A model generated the notes under the pieces. The model made no database searches. It had not been told where the DNA came from and saw only the letters and a list, made by a program, of their open reading frames with translations. Made by a program: the position numbers and the translations under genes. Below are positions 39,601 to 54,339 of a stretch of 64,000 nt of DNA, in pieces (position 1 is the stretch's first letter; every line of letters begins with the position of its first letter). Origin of the DNA: Amblyomma americanum (Eukaryota > Arthropoda > Arachnida > Ixodida > Ixodidae). The stretch spans positions 1 through 64,000 of the forward strand of contig NW_027526727.1 of NCBI RefSeq assembly GCF_052857255.1, in the 5' to 3' direction.

Positions 39601-40294
39601 TTTTTCTCTTATAACTGCGCGAAAAGCATGTATTCTTGCTTAATACAGCGAAACAAGCTGTTTTAGACCGAAACGAGCTAAATCACAAAACATCGGTATT
39701 ACAAGTGTTCCACGTGATACTCGTCAAAACGTTTTCTCTTATAACTGCGCGAAAAGCATGTATTCGTGCTTAATACAACGAAACATGTTGTTTTGAGACC
39801 GAAACGAGCTAAATCTGAACACTTCGGTTTTACAAGTATCCACGTGATACTCGTCAAAACTTTTTCTCTTATAACTGCGCGAAAAGCATGTATTCTTGCT
39901 TAATACAACGAAACAAGCTGTTTTAGACCGAAACGAGCTAAATCACAACACATCGGTTTTACAAGTATCCACGTGATACTCAAAACTTTCTCTCTTATAA
40001 CTGCGCGAAAAGCATGTATTCTTGCTTAATACAACGAAACAAGCTGTTTTAGACCGAAACGAGCTAAATCTGAACACATCGGTTTTACAAGTATCCACGT
40101 GAAACTCGTCAAAACTTTTTCTTCTATAACTGCGCGTAAAGCATGTATTCGTGCTTAATACAACGAAACAAGTTGTTTTAGACCGAAACGAGCTAAATCT
40201 GAACACATCGGATTTACAAGTGTCTCTGATACGCGTCAAAACGTTTTCTTCTATAACTGCGCGTAAAGCATGTATTCGTGCTTAATACAACGAA
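36678..40294 (+). repeat. HOR-C unit 3 (3,617 bp, 28 monomers)
   Basis: The left part matches unit 2 at an offset near 4,392. From about 39033 it instead matches the transition block at 27660-28922. The switch occurs inside a monomer carrying TTAGACAGAAACG, so this unit is a recombinant of two HOR series. Confidence 0.82.
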
Positions 40295-43200
40295 ACAAGC
40301 TCCTTTAGACCGAAACGAGCTAAATCTGAACACATCGGTTTTACAAGTGTTCCTCTGATACGCGTCAAAACTTTTTCTCTTATAACTGCGCGAAAAGCAT
40401 GTATTCTTGCTTAATACAGCGAAACAAGCTGTTTTAGACCGAAACGAGCTAAATCACAACACATCGGTTTTACAAGTGTTCCTCTGATACGCGTCAAAAT
40501 TTTTTCTCTTATAACTGCGCGAAAAGCATGTATTCTTGCTTAATACAGCGAAACAAGCTGTTTTAGACCGAAACGAGCTAAATCACAACACATCGGTTTT
40601 ACAAGTGTTCCTCTGATACGCGTCAAAACTTTTTCTCGTATAACTGCGCGAAAAGCATGTATTCTTGCTTAATACAACGAAACAAGCTGTTTTAGACCGA
40701 AACGAGCTAAATCACAACACATCGGTATTACAAGTGTTCCACGTGATACTCGTCAAAACTTTTTCTCTTTTAACTGCGCGAAAAGCATGTATTCGTGCTT
40801 AATACAACGAAACAAGCTGTTTTTGACCGAAACGAGCTAAATCTGAACACATCGGTTTTACAAGTATCCACGTGATACTCGTCAAAACTTTTTCTCTTAT
40901 AACTGCGCGAAAAGCATGTATTCTTGCTTAATACAACGAAACAAGCTGTTTTAGACCGAAACGAGCTAAATCACAACACATCGGTTTTACAAGTGTCTCT
41001 CTAATACGCGTCAAAACTTTTTCTCTTATAACTGCGCGAAAAGCATGTATTCTTGCTTAATACAACGAAACAAGCTGTTTTAGACCGAAACGAGCTAAAT
41101 CTGAACACATCGGTTTTACACGTATCCACGTGATACTCGTCAAAACTTTTTCTCTTATAACTGCGCGAAAAGCATGTATTCTTGCTTAATACAGCGAAAC
41201 AAGCTGTTTTAGACCGAAATGAGCTAAATCACAACACATCGGTTTTACAAGTGTTCCACGTGATACTCGTCAAAACTTTTTCTCTTAAAACTGCGCGAAA
41301 AGCATGTATTCTTGCTTAGTCCAACGAAACAAGCTGTTTTAAACCGAAACGAGGTAAATCTGAACACATCGGTTTTACAAGTGTCCTTGTGACAAGCCTT
41401 TAAAACTTTTTCTCTTATAACTGCGCGAAAAGCATGTATTCCTGCTTAATACAGCGAAACAAGCTGTTTTAGACCAAAACGAGCTAAATCACAACACATC
41501 GGTTTTACAAGTGTTCCTCTGATACGCGACAACTCTTTTTTCTCTTATAGCTGCGCGAAAAGCATGTATTCGTGCTTAGTCCAACGAAACAAGCTGTTTT
41601 AGACCGAAACGAGGTAAATCTGAACACATCGGTTTTACAAGTGTCCCTGTGACACGCCTTTAAAGCTTTTTCTCTTATCACTGCGCGAAAAGCATGTATT
41701 TCTGCTTAATACAGCGAAACAAGCTGTTTTAGACCGAAACGAGCTAAATCACAACACATCGGTTTTACAATTGTTCCTCTGATACGCGTCTAAACTTTTT
41801 CTCTTATAACTGCGCGAAAAGCATGTATTCGTGCTTAATACAGCGAAACAAGCTGTTTTAGACCGAAACGAGCTAAATCACAACACATCGGTTTTACAAG
41901 TGTCTCTCTAATACGCGTCAAAACTTTTTCTCTTATAACTGCGCGAAAAGCATGTATTCTTGCTTAATACAACGAAACAAGCTGTTTTAGACCGAAACGA
42001 GCTAAATCTGAACACATCGGTTTTACACGTATCCACGTGATACTCGTCAAAACTTTTTCTCTTATAACTGCGCGAAAAGCATGTATTCTTGCTTAATACA
42101 GCGAAACAAGCTGTTTTAGACCGAAATGAGCTAAATCACAACACATCGGTTTTACAAGTGTTCCTCTGATACGCGTCAAAACTTTTTCTTTTATAACTGC
42201 GCGAAAAGCATGTATTCTTGCTTAATACAGCGAATCAAGCTGTTTTAGACCGAAACAAGCTAAATCACAACACATCGGTATTGCAAGTGTTCCACGTGAT
42301 ACTCGTCAAAACTTTTTCTCTTATAACTGCGCGAAAAGCCTGTATTCTTGCTTAGTCCAACGAAACAAGCTGTTTTAGACCGAAACGAGGTAAATCTGAA
42401 CACATCGGTTTTACAAGTGTCCTTGTGACAAGCCTTTAAAACTTTTTCTCTTATAACTGCGCGAAAAGCATGTATTCCTGCTTAATACAGCGAAACAAGC
42501 TGTTTTAGACCGAAACGAGCTAAATCACAACACATCGGTTTTACAATTGTTCCTCTGATACGCGTCTAAACTTTTTCTCTTATAACTGCGCGAAAAGCAT
42601 GTATTCGTGCTTAATACAGCGAAACAAGCTGTTTTAGACCGAAACGAGCTAAATCACAACACATCGGTTTTACAAGTGTTCCTCTGATACGCGTCAAATT
42701 TTTTTCTCTTATAACTGCGCGAAAAGCATGTATTCTTGCTTAATACAGCGAAACAAGCTGTTTTAGACCGAAACGAGCTAAATCACAACACATCGGTTTT
42801 ACAAGTGTTCCTCTGATACGCGACAACTCTTTTTTCTCTTATAGCTGCGCGAAAAGCATGTATTCGTGCTTAGTCCAACGAAACAAGCTGTTTTAGACCG
42901 AAACGAGGTAAATCTGAACACATCGGTTTTACAAGTGTCCCTGTGACACGCCTTTAAAGCTTTTTCTCTTAGCACTGCGCGAAAAGCATGTATTTCTGCT
43001 TAATACAGCGAAACAAGCTGTTTTAGACCGAAACGAGCTAAATCACAACACATCGGTTTTACAATTGTTCCTCTGATACGCGTCTAAACTTTTTCTCTTA
43101 TAACTGCGCGAAAAGCATGTATTCGTGCTTAATACAGCGAAACAAGCTGTTTTAGACCGAAACGAGCTAAATCACAAAACATCGGTATTACAAGTGTTCC

Positions 43201-43783
43201 ACGTGATACTCGTCAAAACGTTTTCTCTTATAACTGCGCGAAAAGCATGTATTCGTGCTTAATACAACGAAACATGTTGTTTTGAGACCGAAACGAGCTA
43301 AATCTGAACACTTCGGTTTTACAAGTATCCACGTGATACTCGTCAAAACTTTTTCTCTTATAACTGCGCGAAAAGCATGTATTCTTGCTTAATACAACGA
43401 AACAAGCTGTTTTAGACCGAAACGAGCTAAATCACAACACATCGGTTTTACAAGTATCCACGTGATACTCAAAACTTTCTCTCTTATAACTGCGCGAAAA
43501 GCATGTATTCTTGCTTAATACAACGAAACAAGCTGTTTTAGACCGAAACGAGCTAAATCTGAACACATCGGTTTTACAAGTATCCACGTGAAACTCGTCA
43601 AAACTTTTTCTTCTATAACTGCGCGTAAAGCATGTATTCGTGCTTAATACAACGAAACAAGTTGTTTTAGACCGAAACGAGCTAAATCTGAACACATCGG
43701 ATTTACAAGTGTCTCTGATACGCGTCAAAACGTTTTCTTCTATAACTGCGCGTAAAGCATGTATTCGTGCTTAATACAACGAA
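40295..43783 (+). repeat. HOR-C unit 4 (3,489 bp, 27 monomers)
   Basis: It matches unit 1 at offset 11,372 until about 41240, then at 11,242, a difference of 130 bp. The change sits in a monomer joining GGTTTTACAAGTG to TTCCACGTGATACTCG (41239-41263). The CTCTTAAAAC variant follows at 41281, as at 30039 in unit 1. Confidence 0.85.
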
Positions 43784-46700
43784 ACAAGCTCCTTTAGACC
43801 GAAACGAGCTAAATCTGAACACATCGGTTTTACAAGTGTTCCTCTGATACGCGTCAAAACTTTTTCTCTTATAACTGCGCGAAAAGCATGTATTCTTGCT
43901 TAATACAGCGAAACAAGCTGTTTTAGACCGAAACGAGCTAAATCACAACACATCGGTTTTACAAGTGTTCCTCTGATACGCGTCAAAATTTTTTCTCTTA
44001 TAACTGCGCGAAAAGCATGTATTCTTGCTTAATACAGCGAAACAAGCTGTTTTAGACCGAAACGAGCTAAATCACAACACATCGGTTTTACAAGTGTTCC
44101 TCTGATACGCGTCAAAACTTTTTCTCGTATAACTGCGCGAAAAGCATGTATTCTTGCTTAATACAACGAAACAAGCTGTTTTAGACCGAAACGAGCTAAA
44201 TCACAACACATCGGTATTACAAGTGTTCCACGTGATACTCGTCAAAACTTTTTCTCTTTTAACTGCGCGAAAAGCATGTATTCGTGCTTAATACAACGAA
44301 ACAAGCTGTTTTTGACCGAAACGAGCTAAATCTGAACACATCGGTTTTACAAGTATCCACGTGATACTCGTCAAAACTTTTTCTCTTATAACTGCGCGAA
44401 AAGCATGTATTCTTGCTTAATACAACGAAACAAGCTGTTTTAGACCGAAACGAGCTAAATCACAACACATCGGTTTTACAAGTGTCTCTCTAATACGCGT
44501 CAAAACTTTTTCTCTTATAACTGCGCGAAAAGCATGTATTCTTGCTTAATACAACGAAACAAGCTGTTTTAGACCGAAACGAGCTAAATCTGAACACATC
44601 GGTTTTACACGTATCCACGTGATACTCGTCAAAACTTTTTCTCTTATAACTGCGCGAAAAGCATGTATTCTTGCTTAATACAGCGAAACAAGCTGTTTTA
44701 GACCGAAATGAGCTAAATCACAACACATCGGTTTTACAAGTGTTCCTCTGATACGCGTCAAAACTTTTTCTTTTATAACTGCGCGAAAAGCATGTATTCT
44801 TGCTTAATACAGCGAATCAAGCTGTTTTAGACCGAAACAAGCTAAATCACAACACATCGGTATTGCAAGTGTTCCACGTGATACTCGTCAAAACTTTTTC
44901 TCTTATAACTGCGCGAAAAGCATGTATTCTTGCTTAGTCCAACGAAACAAGCTGTTTTAAACCGAAACGAGGTAAATCTGAACACATCGGTTTTACAAGT
45001 GTCCTTGTGACAAGCCCTTAAAACTTTTTCTCTTATAACTGCTCGAAAAGCATGTATTCCTGCTTAATACAGCGAAACAAGCTGTTTTAGACCAAAACGA
45101 GCTAAATCACAACACATCGGTTTTACAAGTGTTCCTCTGATACGCGACAACTCTTTTTTCTCTTATAGCTGCGCGAAAAGCATGTATTCGTGCTTAGTCC
45201 AACGAAACAAGCTGTTTTAGACCGAAACGAGGTAAATCTGAACACATCGGTTTTACAAGTGTCCCTGTGACACGCCTTTAAAGCTTTTTCTCTTATCACT
45301 GCGCGAAAAGCATGTATTTCTGCTTAATACAGCGAAACAAGCTGTTTTAGACCGAAACGAGCTAAATCACAACACATCGGTTTTACAATTGTTCCTCTGA
45401 TACGCGTCTAAACTTTTTCTCTTATAACTGCGCGAAAAGCATGTATTCGTGCTTAATACAGCGAAACAAGCTGTTTTAGACCGAAACGAGCTAAATCACA
45501 ACACATCGGTTTTACAAGTGTCTCTCTAATACGCGTCAAAACTTTTTCTCTTATAACTGCGCGAAAAGCATGTATTCTTGCTTAATACAACGAAACAAGC
45601 TGTTTTAGACCGAAACGAGCTAAATCTGAACACATCGGTTTTACACGTATCCACGTGATACTCGTCAAAACTTTTTCTCTTATAACTGCGCGAAAAGCAT
45701 GTATTCTTGCTTAATACAGCGAAACAAGCTGTTTTAGACCGAAATGAGCTAAATCACAACACATCGGTTTTACAAGTGTTCCTCTGATACGCGTCAAAAC
45801 TTTTTCTTTTATAACTGCGCGAAAAGCATGTATTCTTGCTTAATACAGCGAATCAAGCTGTTTTAGACCGAAACAAGCTAAATCACAACACATCGGTATT
45901 GCAAGTGTTCCACGTGATACTCGTCAAAACTTTTTCTCTTATAACTGCGCGAAAAGCATGTATTCTTGCTTAGTCCAACGAAACAAGCTGTTTTAGACCG
46001 AAACGAGGTAAATCTGAACACATCGGTTTTACAAGTGTCCTTGTGACAAGCCTTTAAAACTTTTTCTCTTATAAATGCGCGAAAAGCATGTATTCCTGCT
46101 TAATACAGCGAAACAAGCTGTTTTAGACAGAAACGAGCTAAATCACAACACATCGGTTTTACAATTGTTCCTCTGATACGCGTCTAAACTTTTTCTCTTA
46201 TAACTGCGCGAAAAGCATGTATTCGTGCTTAATACAGCGAAACAAGCTGTTTTAGACCGAAACGAGCTAAATCACAACACATCGGTTTTACAAGTGTTCC
46301 TCTGATACGCGTCAAATTTTTTTCTCTTATAACTGCGCGAAAAGCATGTATTCTTGCTTAATACAGCGAAACAAGCTGTTTTAGACCGAAACGAGCTAAA
46401 TCACAACACATCGGTTTTACAAGTGTTCCTCTGATACGCGACAACTGTTTTTTCTCTTATAGCTGCGCGAAAAGCATGTATTCGTGCTTAGTCCAACGAA
46501 ACAAGCTGTTTTAGACCGAAACGAGGTAAATCTGAACACATCGGTTTTACAAGTGTCCCTGTGACACGCCTTTAAAGCTTTTTCTCTTAGCACTGCGCGA
46601 AAAGCATGTATTTCTGCTTAATACAGCGAAACAAGCTGTTTTAGACCGAAACGAGCTAAATCACAACACATCGGTTTTACAATTGTTCCTCTGATACGCG

Positions 46701-48111
46701 TCTAAACTTTCTTCTATAACTGCGCGTAAGGCATGTATTCTTGCTTAATACAACGAAACAAGCTGTTTTAGACCGAAACGAGCTAAATCTGAACACATCG
46801 GTTTTACAAGTGTTCCTCTGATACGCGTCTAAACTTTTTCTCTTATAACTGCGCAAAAAGCACGTATTCGTGCTTAATACAACGAAACAAGCTGTTTTAG
46901 ACCGAAAGAGCTAAATCTGAACACATCGGTTTTACAAGTGTCCCTCTGACACGCGTCAAAACTTTTTCTCTTATAACTGCGCGAAAAGCATGTATTCTTG
47001 CTTAATACAGCGAAACAAGCTGTTTTATGCCGAAATGAGCTAAATCACAACACATCGGTTTTACAAGTGTTCCTCTGATACGCGTCAAAACTTTTTTCTC
47101 TTATAACTGCGCGAAAAGCATGTATTCTTGCTTAGTCTAACGAAACAAGCTGTTTTAGACCGAAACGAGCTAAATCACAACACATCGGTTTTACAAGTGT
47201 CTCTCTAATACGCGTCAAAACTTTTTCTCTTATAACTGCGCGAAAAGCATGTATTCCTGCTTAATACAGCGAAACAAGTTGTTAAATTTTTTTCTCTTAT
47301 AACTGCGCGAAAAGCATGTATTCTTGCTTAATACAGCGAAACAAGCTGTTTTAGACCGAAACGAGCTAAATCACAACACATCGGTTTTACAAGTGTTCCT
47401 CTGATACGCGTCAACTCTTTTTTCTCCTATAGCTGCGCGAAAAGCATGTATTCGTGCTTAGTCCAACGAAACAAGCTGTTTTAGACCGAAACGAGGTAAA
47501 TCTGAACACATCGGTTTTACAAGTGTCTCTCTAATACGCGTCAAAACTTTTTCTCTTATAACTGCGCGAAAAGCATGTATTCTTGCTTAATACAGCGAAA
47601 CAAGCTGTTTTAGACCGAAACGAGCTAAATCACAACACATCGGTTTTACAAGTGTCTCTCTAATACGCGTCAAAACTTTTTCTCTTATAACTGCGCGAAA
47701 AGCATGTATTCTTGCTTAATACAACGAAACAAGCTGTTTTAGACCGAAACGAGCTAAATCACAACACATCGGTTTTACAAGTATCCACGTGATACTCAAA
47801 ACTTTCTCTCTTATAACTGCGCGAAAAGCATGTATTCTTGCTTAATACAACGAAACAAGCTGTTTTTAGACCGAAACGAGCTAAATCTGAACACATCGGT
47901 TTTACAAGTATCCACGTGAAACTCGTCAAAACTTTTTCTTCTATAACTGCGCGTAAAGCATGTATTCGTGCTTAATACAACGAAACAAGTTGTTTTAGAC
48001 CGAAACGAGCTAAATCTGAACACATCGGATTTACAAGTGTCTCTGATACGCGTCAAAACGTTTTCTTCTATAACTGCGCGTAAAGCATGTATTCGTGCTT
48101 AATACAACGAA
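43784..48111 (+). repeat. HOR-C unit 5 (4,328 bp) carrying HOR-A monomers
   Basis: From 45113 to about 47650 it equals the start of the window (offset 45,112), including GTAAGGCATG, AAGCACG and the 67-bp truncated monomer. At about 47650 it switches back to the end of a HOR-C unit (TACTCAAAACTTTC at about 47795). The unit therefore contains an HOR-A segment bounded by HOR-C sequence, probably from exchange between the two domains. Confidence 0.82.
47236..47302 (+). repeat. Truncated monomer within HOR-C unit 5
   Basis: The only copy outside an HOR-A domain. Together with GTAAGGCATG and AAGCACG monomers it shows that HOR-A sequence lies in this unit. Confidence 0.92.
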
Positions 48112-51100
48112 ACAAGCTCCTTTAGACCGAAACGAGCTAAATCTGAACACATCGGTTTTACAAGTGTTCCTCTGATACGCGTCAAAACTTTTTCTCTTAT
48201 AACTGCGCGAAAAGCATGTATTCTTGCTTAATACAGCGAAACAAGCTGTTTTAGACCGAAACGAGCTAAATCACAACACATCGGTTTTACAAGTGTTCCT
48301 CTGATACGCGTCAAAATTTTTTCTCTTATAACTGCGCGAAAAGCATGTATTCTTGCTTAATACAGCGAAACAAGCTGTTTTAGACCGAAACGAGCTAAAT
48401 CACAACACATCGGTTTTACAAGTGTTCCTCTGATACGCGTCAAAACTTTTTCTCGTATAACTGCGCGAAAAGCATGTATTCTTGCTTAATACAACGAAAC
48501 AAGCTGTTTTAGACCGAAACGAGCTAAATCACAACACATCGGTATTACAAGTGTTCCACGTGATACTCGTCAAAACTTTTTCTCTTTTAACTGCGCGAAA
48601 AGCATGTATTCGTGCTTAATACAACGAAACAAGCTGTTTTTGACCGAAACGAGCTAAATCTGAACACATCGGTTTTACAAGTATCCACGTGATACTCGTC
48701 AAAACTTTTTCTCTTATAACTGCGCGAAAAGCATGTATTCTTGCTTAATACAACGAAACAAGCTGTTTTAGACCGAAACGAGCTAAATCACAACACATCG
48801 GTTTTACAAGTGTCTCTCTAATACGCGTCAAAACTTTTTCTCTTATAACTGCGCGAAAAGCATGTATTCTTGCTTAATACAACGAAACAAGCTGTTTTAG
48901 ACCGAAACGAGCTAAATCTGAACACATCGGTTTTACACGTATCCACGTGATACTCGTCAAAACTTTTTCTCTTATAACTGCGCGAAAAGCATGTATTCTT
49001 GCTTAATACAGCGAAACAAGCTGTTTTAGACCGAAATGAGCTAAATCACAACACATCGGTTTTACAAGTGTTCCTCTGATACGCGTCAAAACTTTTTCTT
49101 TTATAACTGCGCGAAAAGCATGTATTCTTGCTTAATACAGCGAATCAAGCTGTTTTAGACCGAAACAAGCTAAATCACAACACATCGGTATTGCAAGTGT
49201 TCCACGTGATACTCGTCAAAACTTTTTCTCTTATAACTGCGCGAAAAGCATGTATTCTTGCTTAGTCCAACGAAACAAGCTGTTTTAAACCGAAACGAGG
49301 TAAATCTGAACACATCGGTTTTACAAGTGTCCTTGTGACAAGCCCTTAAAACTTTTTCTCTTATAACTGCTCGAAAAGCATGTATTCCTGCTTAATACAG
49401 CGAAACAAGCTGTTTTAGACCAAAACGAGCTAAATCACAACACATCGGTTTTACAAGTGTTCCTCTGATACGCGACAACTCTTTTTTCTCTTATAGCTGC
49501 GCGAAAAGCATGTATTCGTGCTTAGTCCAACGAAACAAGCTGTTTTAGACCGAAACGAGGTAAATCTGAACACATCGGTTTTACAAGTGTCCCTGTGACA
49601 CGCCTTTAAAGCTTTTTCTCTTATCACTGCGCGAAAAGCATGTATTTCTGCTTAATACAGCGAAACAAGCTGTTTTAGACCGAAACGAGCTAAATCACAA
49701 CACATCGGTTTTACAATTGTTCCTCTGATACGCGTCTAAACTTTTTCTCTTATAACTGCGCGAAAAGCATGTATTCGTGCTTAATACAGCGAAACAAGCT
49801 GTTTTAGACCGAAACGAGCTAAATCACAACACATCGGTTTTACAAGTGTCTCTCTAATACGCGTCAAAACTTTTTCTCTTATAACTGCGCGAAAAGCATG
49901 TATTCTTGCTTAATACAACGAAACAAGCTGTTTTAGACCGAAACGAGCTAAATCTGAACACATCGGTTTTACACGTATCCACGTGATACTCGTCAAAACT
50001 TTTTCTCTTATAACTGCGCGAAAAGCATGTATTCTTGCTTAATACAGCGAAACAAGCTGTTTTAGACCGAAATGAGCTAAATCACAACACATCGGTTTTA
50101 CAAGTGTTCCTCTGATACGCGTCAAAACTTTTTCTTTTATAACTGCGCGAAAAGCATGTATTCTTGCTTAATACAGCGAATCAAGCTGTTTTAGACCGAA
50201 ACAAGCTAAATCACAACACATCGGTATTGCAAGTGTTCCACGTGATACTCGTCAAAACTTTTTCTCTTATAACTGCGCGAAAAGCATGTATTCTTGCTTA
50301 GTCCAACGAAACAAGCTGTTTTAGACCGAAACGAGGTAAATCTGAACACATCGGTTTTACAAGTGTCCTTGTGACAAGCCTTTAAAACTTTTTCTCTTAT
50401 AAATGCGCGAAAAGCATGTATTCCTGCTTAATACAGCGAAACAAGCTGTTTTAGACAGAAATGAGCTAAATCACAACACATCGGTTTTACAATTGTTCCT
50501 CTGATACGCGTCTAAACTTTTTCTCTTATAACTGCGCGAAAAGCATGTATTCGTGCTTAATACAGCGAAACAAGCTGTTTTAGACCGAAACGAGCTAAAT
50601 CACAACACATCGGTTTTACAAGTGTTCCTCTGATACGCGTCAAATTTTTTTCTCTTATAACTGCGCGAAAAGCATGTATTCTTGCTTAATACAGCGAAAC
50701 AAGCTGTTTTAGACCGAAACGAGCTAAATCACAACACATCGGTTTTACAAGTGTTCCTCTGATACGCGACAACTGTTTTTTCTCTTATAGCTGCGCGAAA
50801 AAGCATGTATTCGTGCTTAGTCCAACGAAACAAGCTGTTTTAGACCGAAACGAGGTAAATCTGAACACATCGGTTTTACAAGTGTCCCTGTGACACGCCT
50901 TTAAAGCTTTTTCTCTTAGCACTGCGCGAAAAGCATGTATTTCTGCTTAATACAGCGAAACAAGCTGTTTTAGACCGAAACGAGCTAAATCACAACACAT
51001 CGGTTTTACAATTGTTCCTCTGATACGCGTCTAAACTTTCTTCTATAACTGCGCGTAAGGCATGTATTCTTGCTTAATACAACGAAACAAGCTGTTTTAG

Positions 51101-51124
51101 ACCGAAACGAGCTAAATCTGAACA
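48112..51124 (+). repeat. HOR-C unit 6, runs into HOR-A
   Basis: It matches unit 5 at offset 4,328, rising to 4,329 after one extra A in GCGCGAAAAAGC at about 50797. It shares GCTCGAAAAGC (about 49370, in unit 5 at about 45042) as a private variant. Unlike unit 5 it does not return to HOR-C but continues as HOR-A from about 51.1 kb. Confidence 0.85.
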
Positions 51125-51564
51125 CATCGGTTTTACAAGTGTTCCTCTGATACGCGTCTAAACTTTTTCTCTTATAACTGCGCAAAAAGCACGTATTCGT
51201 GCTTAATACAACGAAACAAGCTGTTTTAGACCGAAAGAGCTAAATCTGAACACATCGGTTTTACAAGTGTCCCTCTGACACGCGTCAAAACTTTTTCTCT
51301 TATAACTGCGCGAAAAGCATGTATTCTTGCTTAATACAGCGAAACAAGCTGTTTTATGCCGAAATGAGCTAAATCACAACACATCGGTTTTACAAGTGTT
51401 CCTCTGATACGCGTCAAAACTTTTTTCTCTTATAACTGCGCGAAAAGCATGTATTCTTGCTTAGTCTAACGAAACAAGCTGTTTTAGACCGAAACGAGCT
51501 AAATCACAACACATCGGTTTTACAAGTGTCTCTCTAATACGCGTCAAAACTTTTTCTCTTATAA

Positions 51565-51631
51565 CTGCGCGAAAAGCATGTATTCCTGCTTAATACAGCG
51601 AAACAAGTTGTTAAATTTTTTTCTCTTATAA
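51565..51631 (+). repeat. Truncated monomer, HOR-A copy 2, first
   Basis: Counterpart of 2124 (offset 49,441) and of 58346 (offset 6,781). Confidence 0.92.
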
Positions 51632-54079
51632 CTGCGCGAAAAGCATGTATTCTTGCTTAATACAGCGAAACAAGCTGTTTTAGACCGAAACGAGCTAAAT
51701 CACAACACATCGGTTTTACAAGTGTTCCTCTGATACGCGTCAACTCTTTTTTCTCTTATAGCTGCGCGAAAAGCATGTATTCGTGCTTAGTCCAACGAAA
51801 CAAGCTGTTTTAGACCGAAACGAGGTAAATCTGAACACATCGGTTTTACAAGTGTCTCTCTAATACGCGTCAAAACTTTTTCTCTTATAACTGCGCGAAA
51901 AGCATGTATTCTTGCTTAATACAGCGAAACAAGCTGTTTTAGACCGAAACGAGCTAAATCACAACACATCGGTTTTACAAGTGTTCCTCTGATACGCGTC
52001 AACTCTTTTTTCTCCTATAACTGCGCGAAAAGCATGTATTTCTGCTTAATACAGCGAAACAAGCTGTTTTAGACCGAAACGAGCTAAATCACAACACATC
52101 GGTTTTACAAGTGTCCCTGTGACACGCGTCAATACTTTTTCTCTTATAACTGCGCGAAAAGCATGTATTCTTGCTTAATACAGCGAAACAAGCTGTTTTA
52201 GACCGAAACGAGCTAAATCACAACACATCGGTTTTACAAGTGTTCCTCTGATACGCGTCTAAACTTTTTCTCTTATAACTGCGCGAAAAGCATGTATTCG
52301 TGCTAAATACAACGAAACAAGCTGTTTTAGACCGAAACGAGCTAAATCTGAACACATCGGTTTTACAAGTGTCCCTGTGACACGCGTCAATACTTTTTCT
52401 CTTATAACTGCGCGAAAAGCATGTATTCTTGCTTAATACAGCGAAACAAGCTGTTTTAGACCGACACGAGCTAAATCACAACACATCGGTTTTACAAGTG
52501 TTCCTCTGATACGCGTCAAATCTTTTTCTCTTATAACTGCGCGAAAAGCATGTATTCGTGCTTAATACAACGAAACAAGCTGTTTTAGACCGAAAAGAGC
52601 TAGATCTGAACACATCAGTTTTCCAAGTGCCCATGTGATACGCGTCAAAACTTTTTCTGCGCGAAAAGCATGTATTCTTGCTTAATACAACGAAACAAGC
52701 TGTTTTAGTCCGAAAAGAGTTAAATCTGAACACATCGGTTTTACAAGTGTTCCTCTGATACGCGTCAAAACTTTTTGTCTTATAACTGCGCGAAAAGCAT
52801 GTATTCTTGCTTAATACAACGAAACAAGCTGTTTTAGGCCGAAACGAGCCAAATCACAACACATCGGTATTACAAGTGTTCCACGTGATACTCGTCAAAA
52901 CTTTTTCTCTTATAACTGCGCGAAAAGCATGTATTCGTGCTTAATACAACGAAACAAGCTGTTTTAGACCGAAATGAGCTAAATCACAACACATCGGTTT
53001 TACAAGTGTTCCTCTGATACGCGTCAAAACTTTTTCTCTTATAACTGCGCGAAAAGCATGTATTCTTGCTTAATACAGCGAAACAAGCTGTTTTAGACCG
53101 AAACGAGCTAAATCACAACACATCGGTATTACAAGTGTTCCACGTGATACTCGTCAAAACGTTTTCTCTTATAACTGCGCGAAAAGCATGTATTCGTGCT
53201 TAATACAACGAAACAAGCTGTTTTAGACCGAAACGAGCTAAATCTGAACACATCGGTTTTACAAGTGTCCCTGTGACACGCGTCAAAACTTTTTCTCTTA
53301 TAACTGCGCGAAAAGCATGTATCCTTGCTTAATACAGCGAAACAAGCTGTTTTAGACCGACACGAGCTAAATCACAACACATCGGTTTTACAAGTGTTCC
53401 TCTGATACGCGTCAAAACTTTTTCTCTTATAACTGCGCGAAAAGCATGTATTCGTGCTTAATACAACGAAACAAGCTGTTTTAGACCGAAACGAGCTAGA
53501 TCTGAACACATCGGTTTTCCAAGTGTCCATGTGATACGCGTCAAAACTTTTTCTCTTATAACTGCGCGAAAAGCATGTATTCTTGCTTAATACAACGAAA
53601 CAAGCTGTTTTAGTCCGAAAAGAGTTAAATCTGAACACATCGGTTTTACAAGTGTTCCTCTGATACGCGTCAGAACTTTTTCTCTTATAACTGCGCGAAA
53701 AGCATGTATTCTTGCTTAATACAATGAAACAAGCTGTTTTAGACCGAAACGAGCCAAATCACAACACATCGGTATTACAAGTGTTCCACGTGATACTCGC
53801 CAAAACTTTTTCTCTTATAACTGCGCGAAAAGCATGTATTCGTGCTTAATACAACGAAACAAGCTGTTTTAGACCGAAATGAGCTAAATCACAACACATC
53901 GGTTTTACAAGTGTTCCTCTGATACGCGTCAAAACTTTTTTCTCTTATAACTGCGCGAAAAGCATGTATTCTTGCTTAGTCTAACGAAACAAGCTGTTTT
54001 AGACCGAAACGAGCTAAATCACAACACATCGGTTTTACAAGTGTCTCTCTAATACGCGTCAAAACTTTTTCTCTTATAA

Positions 54080-54146
54080 CTGCGCGAAAAGCATGTATTC
54101 CTGCTTAATACAGCGAAACAAGTTGTTAAATTTTTTTCTCTTATAA
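54080..54146 (+). repeat. Truncated monomer, HOR-A copy 2, second
   Basis: Counterpart of 4644. This is the copy absent from HOR-A copy 3, lost in the 587-bp deletion near 60601. Confidence 0.92.
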
Positions 54147-54339
54147 CTGCGCGAAAAGCATGTATTCTTGCTTAATACAGCGAAACAAGCTGTTTTAGAC
54201 CGAAACGAGCTTAATCACAACACATCGGTTTTACAAGTGTTCCTCTGATACGCGTCAACTCTTTTTTCTCTTATAGCTGCGCGAAAAGCATGTATTCGTG
54301 CTTAGTCCAACGAAACAAGCTGTTTTAGACCGAAACGAG

